Position numbers and translations under genes: made by a program. Shown here piece after piece: positions 1-8,136 of a stretch of DNA of 34,497 bases. The notes beneath the pieces were generated by a model that saw nothing but the letters and a program-made list of their open reading frames with translations, made no database searches and was not told the DNA's origin. This DNA is from Rikenella microfusus (lineage in GTDB: Bacteria > Bacteroidota > Bacteroidia > Bacteroidales > VadinHA17): the NCBI GenBank assembly GCA_020722575.1, contig DYKN01000032.1:1-34497 (forward strand), read 5' to 3'. Positions within the stretch are counted from its first letter, which is position 1, and each line of letters starts with the position of its first letter.

Positions 1-590
1 GGAATTTTAAGCTTAAGAAAAGTACTTGTTACTGCAAACTGTCCGCCGAAACCTGTCATAGATATATCCGGGTTGTTAAGGCTCAGGAAAGTCAAACCAC
101 CTATATAGGACATGTTCATAATGCTTCCGCCTTTTTCGAGCCATTGCAGTCGTATTGTGTCAGAAGCAAGTGTTTTATCCATTGTATAAGAAACTGAGAG
201 ATCCTTAGGATTTACTTTTGCGCCAGCTTTTACACCTGTGCCAGGTAAAATCTTTCCGCCGGAAACAAGAGTCAAATCAAGCATCCCGCCCGGAAAACCT
301 GTTTCAAAGTTGCATTCATTACCGGAGCTAACGGTAAAGATAATCTCCCGCTTACCCAGCCCACTCTTAGCAATTACTGAAACAGGCTGAGTAACATCGA
401 GAGATGTTTTATAAGTAAAATTACCCCCATTACGGAGCCGGGTAACTTCCGTTCCATTTACCATGATTGTAATCCTGTTGGCTGAATTAAAAATAGCTTT
501 TTTACGGCTAAAATTGAAGACGACTTCTTCCTGCGGAAAAAGCGTGACAAAAAACATTGTCATCATAAAAAGAAGAAATATTTTTTTCAT
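1..590 (-). CDS. Secreted hypothetical protein, C-terminus beyond window edge
   Basis: The frame opens with an ATG at 588-590 and stays open through about 196 codons to the window edge, so the 3' end is missing. The product starts with a clear signal peptide (Lys-Lys, then a hydrophobic stretch rich in Phe, Leu and Met, ending near FPQ), so it is exported. The mature part is rich in Thr, Ser, Gly and Val with alternating hydrophobic residues, which suggests beta-sandwich structure, but I recognise no family. It is divergent from the esterase gene starting at 887. No good TAnnTTTG promoter was found upstream. Function unknown; the reading frame itself is well supported by length and the signal peptide. 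Confidence 0.75.
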   Translation of the reverse strand, partial: MKKIFLLFMMTMFFVTLFPQEEVVFNFSRKKAIFNSANRITIMVNGTEVTRLRNGGNFTYKTSLDVTQPVSVIAKSGLGKREIIFTVSSGNECNFETGFPGGMLDLTLVSGGKILPGTGVKAGAKVNPKDLSVSYTMDKTLASDTIRLQWLEKGGSIMNMSYIGGLTFLSLNNPDISMTGFGGQFAVTSTFLKLKI

Positions 591-886
591 TACGTCAGAT
601 TTTAAATTGTTCTAAAAGTAAAAAACATTATTTGAATAAACATAATTTTGAGAATTATTTCTTGAAAACTTTCAGTATTAAAGTTTTTTTGAGCTGAATC
701 GGTTTTAACTACCAGTTTCCCTGGTTTTCATCTCTTCTATTATAGATTTATACGGTTGTATAATGTGTTAATTTTTATATAATCTATTTTTATAAACAGG
801 AGAAGTATTTTTATTTATTGATATCTTTGAATTATAAATTGAACTCATACTGTATCTAAGCACTGTTGATTTTAATTTTATAAAAA
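591..886. other. Divergent AT-rich intergenic region
   Basis: This spacer separates two divergently transcribed secreted-protein genes. Apart from a TATCTTTG element at 822-829 for the rightward gene, I see no RNA gene, strong hairpin or further reading frame in it. Confidence 0.5.
822..829 (+). promoter_or_regulatory. Candidate -7 element (TATCTTTG) for the CE15 esterase gene
   Basis: TATCTTTG matches the TAnnTTTG -7 consensus of Bacteroidota and lies 57 bp before the ATG at 887. A good TTTG at the usual 19-21 bp upstream is not present, so support rests on the -7 element alone. Confidence 0.45.
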
Positions 887-2433
887 ATGAAGAAGATAAC
901 AATTCTGGTTTCAGCATTACTTTGCGCTCAGCTTTTTTTCTGATTCCTGAAGTTTTATCACAGCAATATTCTTCACCAGTTCAGTTTACAACTGAACAGG
1001 ATCACCGAAATATGATGGATCAACTTGGAATAAAAAGTGTTCGTCCTGGACCAAGCGGAAATGAATCAGCACCCAATCATGCCAACTATGATGAGTCACT
1101 TGCAAATCCTTATCCGGACCTGCCCGATTTGTTAACTTTGGATAATGGCAAGAAAGTAACAACACCTGAGATGTGGTGGAAACTGCGTCGGCCTGAAATA
1201 GTTGAACATATGGAAAGGGAAGTATACGGGCGACTGCCAGAAAATATTCCTCCCGTCAAATGGAATATAGACATTTCCGAAAGGGAAATGGTTGGGTTCA
1301 TACCGGTTATTGCCAAAAAGCTGACAGGTCATGTCGATAATTCAGAGTATCCATTGATTGAAGTTAAAATTTCAATGGTTCTTGTTACACCGGCGAATGC
1401 AAAAAAACCTGTACCTGTACTTATGATGTTCGGAAGACCAAGCTTGCCGGCTCCGGCCCAGCCAGATCAGGATGAACTTGAAATTATTAATAAAGTATTA
1501 AGGGAAATGATGTCAGAAAAATCCCCGGAGGTAAAGGCTATACTTGAAAAATACCTTGCATATACACCTCTTACACGTTCAACCACTACTTCTCCTTTTG
1601 GGGCAACAGGCAGCCAGGCTAGAACCGACCCTCCCGCAACACAGCAATTATTAGCTGCCGGCTGGGGATATGCAATTATCGACCCTTCGTCAATTCAAGC
1701 CGATAATGGTGCCGGCCTAACAAGAGGAATAATAGGTCTGGTAAACAAGGGACAACCACGCAAGCCAGATGATTGGGGTGCTCTTAGGGCATGGGCATGG
1801 GGCGCTGCACGGGGACTGGATTATCTTGAGACTGATCCGGCAGTCGATGCAAAACATGTCGGTATAGAAGGAGTATCACGATATGGTAAAGCAGCTCTTG
1901 TTACACTTGCTTTCGAAGAAAGGTTTGCGATGGCACTTGTGGGTTCTTCAGGCAAAGGAGGTGCAACACTCCATCGGAGATTTTTTGGTGAAGCTGTTGA
2001 AAATCTTACAGGACCGGGCGAATATCACTGGATGGCAGGGAATTATATGAAGTACGGAGCTGAAGAGTCTGTTTTTGGACGCGGAAATATCGATGATCTG
2101 CCTGTCGATTCACATAGCCTTATTGCTATGTGTGCGCCCAGACTTACCTTTATCAGTTATGGAATACCTGAAAAAGGTGATGCAAAATGGCTCGATCAGA
2201 AAGGAAGTTACATGGCCACCATTGCAGCAGGAGCTGTTTTTAAACTTCTTGGAGCAAAGGACCTTGGAGTCTCAAATGATTATAAAACCGAAGAAATGCC
2301 GCCTTATAACACAGGTATGCTTGATGGCGAGCTTGCATGGCGCCAGCACGACGGAGGCCATACAGATTTGCCAAACATGAAATACTTTATCGAATGGGCC
2401 AGTAAAAAAATCAACTATAAAGGTTCACAATAA
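887..2433 (+). CDS. CE15-type glucuronoyl esterase, frameshifted in the signal peptide
   Basis: This looks like an exported alpha/beta hydrolase of the glucuronoyl esterase family (CE15), which cleaves esters between glucuronic acid side chains of xylan and lignin alcohols. Visible family marks are the nucleophile motif GVSRYGKAAL with Ser encoded at 1876-1878, the preceding tryptophan-rich DDWGALRAWAWGAARGLDYL helix, the LPVDSHSLIAMCAPR segment and a late GGHTDLPN with a candidate catalytic His at 2359-2361. The long frame (503 codons) is open only from a TTG at 922. An ATG at 887 begins a perfect signal peptide start, MKKITILVSALLCAQLFF, in another frame that stops at TGA 941-943. Adding one T to the T7 run at 933-939 joins this peptide to LIPEVLSQQYSS. 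The gene is therefore either interrupted, phase variable or affected by a sequencing error. Family call is fairly sure; exact substrate is not. Confidence 0.8.
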
Positions 2434-2471
2434 ATTAACTAGAATTACTTCAAATTGATCTGGTTTTATTA

Positions 2472-2503
2472 AACAAAAATTAATTACTATTAAAATTTTT
2501 GTT
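2472..2503. terminator. AT-rich inverted repeat between convergent genes
   Basis: A 10-bp perfect stem (AACAAAAATT with AATTTTTGTT, 12-nt loop) lies between the convergent ends of the esterase gene and the hypothetical membrane protein gene. It could act on either strand, but the low GC content makes it a weak terminator. Confidence 0.4.
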
Positions 2504-2511
2504 CAGTTTTT

Positions 2512-2530
2512 TAAGCCATCATCTGGCTTA
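2512..2530 (+). terminator. Intrinsic terminator downstream of the CE15 esterase gene
   Basis: TAAGCCA and TGGCTTA form a 7-bp stem with a 5-nt loop, followed on the plus strand by TTTTATT. The right arm overlaps the stop codon of the convergent gene at 2528-2530. Confidence 0.55.
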
Positions 2531-3067
2531 TTTTATTATCGTTTTAACCGGCGTGATTTTACCAAGTGTTCTAACCGTTTCTGAAAGATCGAGGCTTTTA
2601 AATTTCCCGGCAGAATTGCTTGAAAGTATCATTTTTTCCTTTCTTGAATCAATAAACGAAATGGTCAGAATGTAAGTGAAATAACCTTCTTTTCCCTCGT
2701 TCATCTTTATAACAGGAATGTGCTTTTTAAGCTCAATACTCTCAACTTCATCGTATTTATATTTACTGATTATGTCCCCAATTTGTTTGGTAATCCCAGT
2801 TCTGGTAAATTCAATCTCACCTATCGGAATAATCTTCTTATTCTCTTTATTTAACCTGTGCTGAATAATAAAAGATACTGTTAAAGATACAATTAAAAAG
2901 GCAGGATACAGGATCAGAAAACTGATATTGAAAGTTTCGTAAACAATTAAATATAAAGCCGGTAATATAGCGACACCAATAATAATTATTATATTAAGGC
3001 GTCTCCTTTGCTTTCCCTTTAACTCCGGATCGGGATAATCAACACGGTAAATAAGATATTTACTCAT
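2528..3067 (-). CDS. Hypothetical membrane protein with two N-terminal helices
   Basis: The 179-residue product has a short basic N-terminus, then two hydrophobic segments (about residues 25-45, rich in Ile, and about 49-69), followed by a soluble C-terminal region of about 105 residues. That region has alternating beta strands (EIEFTRTGI, YDEVESIELKK, YFTYILTISFID) and resembles the small membrane-anchored PH-like (YcxB-type) proteins in layout only; I cannot claim homology. It lies 127 bp downstream of the next minus-strand gene and may share its transcript. The ATG at 3065-3067 is the first in the frame. Function unknown. Confidence 0.7.
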   Translation of the reverse strand: MSKYLIYRVDYPDPELKGKQRRRLNIIIIIGVAILPALYLIVYETFNISFLILYPAFLIVSLTVSFIIQHRLNKENKKIIPIGEIEFTRTGITKQIGDIISKYKYDEVESIELKKHIPVIKMNEGKEGYFTYILTISFIDSRKEKMILSSNSAGKFKSLDLSETVRTLGKITPVKTIIK

Positions 3068-3194
3068 GGAATATTACAAAATCACATATCCATAGTTAAT
3101 TCTTCCCCATTAATCGAACATATCAATAATGCTTGTAACTCCCAGATAATTTTTTCTGTTTGATATTTAGAATAATAAACTTTTACATTATTTT

Positions 3195-4355
3195 TTAAAA
3201 ATCTCCAAAACCAAGAACCAGTGCAGCTGTTAGCCATATTATATTTCCTTTGAATGAATTATCACTGAATTTTGTTAAGTAATTATATCCGCCTTCAATT
3301 TTAAAACTTGTATAACTTAAATTAGCCCCATAAATATTTTGATATCTCGGTTTAAATGTTGCGATTTTGATTTCAGTGTGCAGTCCCACATTTAATGAAA
3401 AAGCATTGAAAATTTTATATTCCCTTTTTTCATCATAGGTGTTATCAAAACGATTGCTTTTTAACGTGCATCCAGAGGCAGAAATAAAAGGTGCTAAGTG
3501 AAATCGCTCACTTCTTGCAACAATATATCCAGCTCTTGCTCCTACATCCAGATAACTGAATTTTTCATCTACCCTGAAATCAAATATATCAGTTGGGGTT
3601 ATCACTGTAAAAGGCTCTTTAAGTGCCGGCCATGCTGCTTTTAAAAAAAATGAGGAATAGATATTTTTGATTTTTAAATCCATACCCATATAAGCAGACA
3701 TTGAAGAGAAAAAATTTTCTTTCAGACTGCCTGTTGCAAAAACCCCTCCCGATCCTAATGATGCTGACCATGAGGCTTTTATTTTTCCTGCGGGAAGAAA
3801 ATCTTTAATAAAAACTTCATACCTGGTTTCCCTGTAATCCCTGCGAAAATTATTCAGCATTTCATTGTATTCACTGTTATCTGAGCCCTTAAGAATAGCA
3901 TGAAGTAAAATTGTAGAAACCCTTTTACTTTCCTCATCAAGATCGGAGTTGTTACACTCCTGAAAAAGAAAATTATCGAGTTCTTGAAGTTTTTTCATGA
4001 GTGATACTCCGATATTGTAAGCATTCTGGTAAACCCTTGTATCTTTTTTGTCAGGATAAAAAAACATGAACTCAGTAAGTTTTTCCCAATCGTTTAAAAT
4101 AATATTCAAAAATAGATTCTCCGTGTAACTAAAAGCTGAATAATTCTTGCCTGAAGTGAGGTCAGTCAGGTATTTATATATTTCTCTGGCCTTCTGGTAA
4201 TCATTTTCAATGATTTTGGCCTCAAGCATCTTGCGGCCATTATTGACTATTATTTCAGTACTGTCGATGTAAGCCTTGATTTCATTGCCTATCTGTGCAT
4301 ATACTGCGGGTATTATCAATAATAATACCAGAAAAGAAGTAATTTTTTTTCTCAT
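3195..4355 (-). CDS. Secreted protein with likely C-terminal outer-membrane barrel
   Basis: I choose the ATG at 4353-4355 (386 residues) because it starts directly with the signal peptide MRKKITSFLVLLLIIPAVYA; the frame extends three codons upstream but only to a TTG. After the signal peptide comes a helical, repeat-like region (about residues 20-175) with Tyr, Leu and Lys typical of TPR-like folds. From about residue 190 the sequence changes to Gly- and aromatic-rich alternating strands (KASWSASLGSGG, YLDVGARAGYI) and ends in LVLGFGDF with a terminal Phe, as outer-membrane beta-barrels often do. I infer an outer-membrane protein with a periplasmic helical domain. No specific family is recognised. 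Confidence 0.75.
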   Translation of the reverse strand: MRKKITSFLVLLLIIPAVYAQIGNEIKAYIDSTEIIVNNGRKMLEAKIIENDYQKAREIYKYLTDLTSGKNYSAFSYTENLFLNIILNDWEKLTEFMFFYPDKKDTRVYQNAYNIGVSLMKKLQELDNFLFQECNNSDLDEESKRVSTILLHAILKGSDNSEYNEMLNNFRRDYRETRYEVFIKDFLPAGKIKASWSASLGSGGVFATGSLKENFFSSMSAYMGMDLKIKNIYSSFFLKAAWPALKEPFTVITPTDIFDFRVDEKFSYLDVGARAGYIVARSERFHLAPFISASGCTLKSNRFDNTYDEKREYKIFNAFSLNVGLHTEIKIATFKPRYQNIYGANLSYTSFKIEGGYNYLTKFSDNSFKGNIIWLTAALVLGFGDF

Positions 4356-4569
4356 TTCATTCAAGAAAATTTTGTGGTAAATAAATATAAAAATATGAAA
4401 ATTTTTTTATTTGCATAGAAGTTGACAGATTTTTTGATAGGCTATTTCAGGACAGTACAGGTTACGATTTACGATTTCTTCTTGAATATTTTTGCCATGT
4501 GATAAAAGTACTGGAAAAAAGTTAATTAAAGTCCGAATATTTGATAATTAATTTATAATCCAGATATAA
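4356..4569. other. AT-rich spacer between divergent genes
   Basis: This spacer contains no reading frame or RNA structure that I can support. Together with the operator and promoter that follow, it forms the 303-bp divergent region between the barrel protein gene and the Gfo/Idh/MocA gene. Confidence 0.4.
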
Positions 4570-4597
4570 AAAATATTGTTAACGTTAACGATATTTT
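4570..4597. promoter_or_regulatory. 28-bp palindrome, candidate LacI-family operator
   Basis: The centre of symmetry lies between 4583 and 4584. Fourteen base pairs on each side are mirrored with a single mismatch (4577/4590). The core GTTAACGTTAAC has the central CG step typical of LacI-family operators. It overlaps the predicted -33 to -7 interval of the promoter for the oxidoreductase gene, the expected place for a repressor. The family assignment of the regulator is an inference; no regulator gene is in the window. Confidence 0.65.
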
Positions 4598-4606
4598 ATA
4601 TATTTG
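4575..4606 (+). promoter_or_regulatory. Promoter for the oxidoreductase-DUF6807 genes
   Basis: The -7 element TATATTTG (4599-4606) matches TAnnTTTG; ATTG at 4575-4578, 20 bp upstream, is one base off the TTTG -33 element. The ATG follows 52 bp downstream. The palindrome described at 4570-4597 covers this promoter. Confidence 0.6.
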
Positions 4607-4658
4607 ATTAATTTTACCTCAGAAATTGATAAAAATAAACTTTACAAATTAATTAACT

Positions 4659-5990
4659 ATGACCAGCAGAAGAGATTTTATGAAGAAAGCAGCACTTGGT
4701 TCCGCAGCCATTGCTTTCAGTGCCAGAAGTTATTCGCGCATCCTTGGGGCAAACGATAGGGTGCGCGTAGGTATTGTCGGATATTCTGACCGTTTTCGTG
4801 GGTCGCTTTATCCGGCTTTTATGGCTCTGGCAAAAGAACTCAATTTTGAGTTCACCGCACTCTCCGATATCTGGAGACTTCGACGGGAACAGGCCGATGA
4901 ATTTTTTCGGTCAAAAGGAATGACTTTAAAACTATACAGGAACAATGAAGAGCTTTATAGTGCGAAGGATACAGATGCTGTAATTATCAGTACAGCCGAT
5001 TTCCAGCATGCTCTACATTGTGCTGAAGCTGTGAGGGCAGGCCGCGATGTGTATGTCGAAAAACCTTTTGCCGAAACTATGGCCGATGCTAGAATAGCGC
5101 TCAAGGCCGTTCAGGAAACCGGCAAAATTGTCCAGATAGGTTCACAACGCCGAAGCGCACCAAACTACATTGCAGCAAATGAATATATTCGTTCAGGTAA
5201 ATTTGGCAGGATCGTTGCAGTAGAGATGACATGGAACGTCAATCAGCCCGGACGCTGGAGAAGGCCTGATGTTGTGCCCCTTCTCAAAGAACAGGACACC
5301 GATTGGAAACGCTTCATTATGAACAGACCATTCGAACCTTTTGATGCAAGAAAACATCTCGAATTCCGTCTTTTCTGGCCTTATTCATCAGGCATCCCCG
5401 GCCAGTGGATGGCTCATCAGATTGATACGGTCCACTGGTTTACCGGACTGTCCCATCCCAGAAGCGTTGCCGCTAACGGGGGTATATATCTATGGAAAGA
5501 TGGCCGAACTAACTTCGATACCATGACTGCTGTGATGGATTACGGCTCAGATACCGATCCTGACCTCGGCTTTCTGGTAACTTACTCCTCAAGGTTCACT
5601 AACTCGGCAGGTGGTACAAAAGAACTTTATTTCTCAAATGGTGGAATGCTGAATCTCGACACCAACAAGGTCACTTCTGAGGGTGGACTACAGGAACGGT
5701 ATGCCAGGGCTATGAACATGAAGCCTAATCTCCTTGAACCATTCGACCTGCCATCTTTCAAAGTCGAGACAGCTGCCAATACAGGTGGCGATCCGATGAC
5801 TACCGCACATATGCGCAACTGGATGGAATGCGTACGCGACCGCAAAAAACCCAACGCTGATGTCGTAGCTGGCTATAATCATTCAATAGCATGTATAATG
5901 GTTAATGCAGCCATCAGAACCGGCGAAAAAGTTACTTTCGACGAGAAAAATCAAGAGGTCATGGCTGGGGGTAAAATCTTTCAATATTGA
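4659..5990 (+). CDS. Tat-exported Gfo/Idh/MocA family oxidoreductase
   Basis: The 443-residue product begins with a twin-arginine signal (SRRDFMKKAALG, Arg4-Arg5), so it is exported folded, probably with its NAD(P) cofactor. A Rossmann segment VRVGIVGYSDR follows at about 35-45, and the family's EKPFAET motif lies at 134-140, its Lys (135) being the usual catalytic and cofactor-contact residue. The C-terminal alpha/beta domain carries WMAHQIDTVHWFTG, with the conserved DxxxW/H pattern of this family. The fold acts on sugars or cyclitols by oxidation or reduction; the substrate cannot be read from sequence. It is the first gene after the palindromic operator, 28 bp before the DUF6807 gene, suggesting a regulated carbohydrate-use operon. 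Confidence 0.85.
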   Translation: MTSRRDFMKKAALGSAAIAFSARSYSRILGANDRVRVGIVGYSDRFRGSLYPAFMALAKELNFEFTALSDIWRLRREQADEFFRSKGMTLKLYRNNEELYSAKDTDAVIISTADFQHALHCAEAVRAGRDVYVEKPFAETMADARIALKAVQETGKIVQIGSQRRSAPNYIAANEYIRSGKFGRIVAVEMTWNVNQPGRWRRPDVVPLLKEQDTDWKRFIMNRPFEPFDARKHLEFRLFWPYSSGIPGQWMAHQIDTVHWFTGLSHPRSVAANGGIYLWKDGRTNFDTMTAVMDYGSDTDPDLGFLVTYSSRFTNSAGGTKELYFSNGGMLNLDTNKVTSEGGLQERYARAMNMKPNLLEPFDLPSFKVETAANTGGDPMTTAHMRNWMECVRDRKKPNADVVAGYNHSIACIMVNAAIRTGEKVTFDEKNQEVMAGGKIFQY

Positions 5991-6018
5991 TAATTAAAAT
6001 GCTATAAATTAACATATT

Positions 6019-7044
6019 ATGAAATATTTATTAACAATTTTTCTGATATTTTCCAGTATTGGAACCTATTCTCAGAAAATTAAGCTGATGCATGATGAAG
6101 GCAAACGAAAAGTTGATGTTTTCGTTGGAGATAAATTTTTTACATCATACCGTTATCCGGCTGAACTCGAAAAACCTTTTCTTTTCCCGGTGCATGCACC
6201 TAACGGATCGGTTGTTACCCGCGGCTATCCGCTTGAACCCAGAAAAGGAGAACGGGTTGACCATCCTCACCACTTAGGTCTCTGGTTTAACCATGGTAAC
6301 GTTAATGGACTCGATTTCTGGAATAACTCTTCAGCCATCCCGGCAAACCGCAAGGATCGATATGGACATATTGTGGTTCAGAAAATTGTAAAAGCAAAAA
6401 GCGGTAAAACAGGCCTTCTTGAAGTTGTATCGGAATGGAAAGACAATAAAAACAACACTGTCCTCACCGAGAACACACAATACATCTTCAGAGTTTCGAA
6501 AACAGGCTGGATGGTTGACCATATTGCAACTCTCACTGCTACCAATGGGCCGGTTACCATTACCGATAACAAGGAAGGAATGTTTGCGATCCGGGTAGAC
6601 CGTGCATTTGAAATGCCGACAAAAGAAGCATTAATTTTTACTGATGATAAAGGTAACCCTACAACTGTAAAAGCTACCGACAACACAGGCGTTACCGGAA
6701 TGTATGTATCGAGCAACGGCAACAAAGGCGATGCAGTGTGGGGAACACGGAACAAATGGGTTATTCTTTCTGGAACAAAGGATAACGTGCCTATATCCTT
6801 TGCAATATTTGACCATCCAAAAAATCCGGGATTCCCGGCTTATTCTCATGCAAGAGGATACGGACTCTTTTCGGTCAATAATCTCGGTCAAAAATCTTAC
6901 GACCCGAAACAGGAACAGGTGGTTTACAAACTTGCTTCGGGTCAGTCGATGAAGCTGATGCATAGATTCTACATCCAGTCGGGTGCAGAATTGACACCTG
7001 AAGAGGCTGAGGCTATCTTCAATGATTTTTCTAAATCATATTGA
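6019..7044 (+). CDS. Secreted DUF6807 (PF14100, 'PmoA-like') family protein
   Basis: The 341-residue product has a signal peptide (MKYLLTIFLIFSSIGTYS). Its mature part carries the family hallmark DHPHHLGLWFNHGNVNGLDFW at about 80-100 (His cluster), a central ITDNKEGMFAIRVDR, and a late HPKNPGFPAYSHARGYGLFSVN. The Pfam name 'methane oxygenase PmoA' is misleading: the family is beta-rich, of unproven function, and in Bacteroidota and Planctomycetota usually sits beside Gfo/Idh/MocA oxidoreductases, as it does here (28-bp gap). I infer a shared role in sugar derivative breakdown, with the conserved histidines perhaps binding metal or substrate. Family call confident; function unknown. Confidence 0.8.
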   Translation: MKYLLTIFLIFSSIGTYSQKIKLMHDEGKRKVDVFVGDKFFTSYRYPAELEKPFLFPVHAPNGSVVTRGYPLEPRKGERVDHPHHLGLWFNHGNVNGLDFWNNSSAIPANRKDRYGHIVVQKIVKAKSGKTGLLEVVSEWKDNKNNTVLTENTQYIFRVSKTGWMVDHIATLTATNGPVTITDNKEGMFAIRVDRAFEMPTKEALIFTDDKGNPTTVKATDNTGVTGMYVSSNGNKGDAVWGTRNKWVILSGTKDNVPISFAIFDHPKNPGFPAYSHARGYGLFSVNNLGQKSYDPKQEQVVYKLASGQSMKLMHRFYIQSGAELTPEEAEAIFNDFSKSY

Positions 7045-7052
7045 TAATTTAA

Positions 7053-7126
7053 CCCTTCGTGCAACCCTTTGTGACTTTTGTGGTAAAGAAGATAATCACT
7101 AAGGATTCAAAGGATAACCCAAAGGG
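7053..7126. repeat. 74-bp imperfect extragenic palindrome
   Basis: The arm beginning CCCTTCGTGCAACCCTTTG is largely the reverse complement of the arm ending at 7126 (CAAAGGATAACCCAAAGGG). It occupies most of the 125-bp gap between the DUF6807 and NIPSNAP genes. The layout and CTTTGTG-rich wording resemble dispersed extragenic palindromic elements. It could fold into a long RNA hairpin that separates expression of the two genes. Confidence 0.55.
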
Positions 7127-7169
7127 AAAGAGTAAAAACAGAAAATAAGCGAATTAATATTTCAAAAAA

Positions 7170-7955
7170 ATGATTAAGCGCTCACTTTCTTTTCTGGCTG
7201 CTGCGCTCTGTAGTTTCGCAGCATTGGCTTCAGGGCCTATTCCGGTTATCAGGGAGTATTATGAAATAAGAATTTACCATATTACCGATAGAACTCAGGA
7301 GGAGAGAACCGACAGGTTTCTCAAGGAGTCTTTTCTTCCAGCTCTTCATCGTTCAGGTATAGAGAAAGTCGGAGTCTTCAAGCCGGTGGAATCCGACACG
7401 GCATATGGAAAAAGAATATACGTCTTTATACCATATAAAACAGCTGAGCAAATGGTTCGCCTTCAGGAAATGCTTGAAACCGACCAGAAATACAACAATG
7501 ACGGTAAAGATTTTCTGAATGCGCCGTTCGATAATCCTCCCTTTAAAAGGTACGAAAGCATTTATCTTTATGCTTTCAAGGAGATGCCTGTTTTCAGACC
7601 TCCACAGTTTAAGACCCCACATTCGGCAAGAATCTATGAACTTCGAAGCTACGAAAGTGCTACCGAAGCAAAAGCCCTGAAGAAGATTGAAATGTTCAAC
7701 GATGGCGGAGAGATGAAACTTTTTGAAAAGCTGAGATTCAATGCCGTATTTTTTGGTCAGGTTCTTGCTGGAAGCACAAAACCGAACCTCATGTATATGA
7801 CTTCGTTTGCCGATCAGAAATCAAGGGATGATCACTGGAACGAATTTCGCAACCATCCTGAATGGAAAACAATATCGGCTCTGGAAGAATATAAGAATAC
7901 AGTATCGAAGGTAAATGTGTTTTTACTCCATCCTGTTGATTATTCTGATTTCTGA
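7170..7955 (+). CDS. Secreted NIPSNAP-family protein
   Basis: The 261-residue product has a signal peptide (MIKRSLSFLAAALCSFAALA) and two ferredoxin-like dimeric alpha/beta barrel repeats. The first starts YYEIRIYHITDRTQEERTDR (about 31-50) and the second SARIYELRSYESATEAKALK (about 152-171). Each has the beta-strand 'Y-E-R-Y' opening and the later aromatic-rich strand typical of NIPSNAP (PF07978), as in ELRSY and HPEWKTI. Secreted two-domain NIPSNAP proteins are common in Bacteroidota but their reaction is unknown. It lies 125 bp downstream of the DUF6807 gene with a palindrome in between, so co-transcription is possible. The strong terminator at 8000-8056 follows. Confidence 0.8.
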   Translation: MIKRSLSFLAAALCSFAALASGPIPVIREYYEIRIYHITDRTQEERTDRFLKESFLPALHRSGIEKVGVFKPVESDTAYGKRIYVFIPYKTAEQMVRLQEMLETDQKYNNDGKDFLNAPFDNPPFKRYESIYLYAFKEMPVFRPPQFKTPHSARIYELRSYESATEAKALKKIEMFNDGGEMKLFEKLRFNAVFFGQVLAGSTKPNLMYMTSFADQKSRDDHWNEFRNHPEWKTISALEEYKNTVSKVNVFLLHPVDYSDF

Positions 7956-7999
7956 GTAGTGAACATTATCCCGTCCTGAATTACTGGTAAACGCTGATT

Positions 8000-8056
8000 A
8001 AGAATAAGATCAGAGGATGCAAAATATTGACAATAAGTTTTTTGCATCCTATTCTT
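8000..8056. terminator. Strong bidirectional terminator between NIPSNAP gene and trpB2
   Basis: AGGATGCAAAA (8014-8024) pairs perfectly over 11 bp with TTTTGCATCCT (8040-8050). Flanking AGAATA and TATTCT can lengthen the stem. T-rich DNA follows on the plus strand. On the minus strand the stem lies downstream of the trpB2 stop codon, ending the entire amino-acid gene array. Confidence 0.75.
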
Positions 8057-8136
8057 TATTCTTTTCTGCTTTTTTAAATCTTTCAGACTATCACAACGGT
8101 GGATTTTAAAAATGCAGAATAATAATTAATAGAATC

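Noticed and set aside
6378..6755. 125-codon minus-strand frame inside the DUF6807 gene
   Set aside because: Lies entirely within a family-recognised coding region and has random composition.
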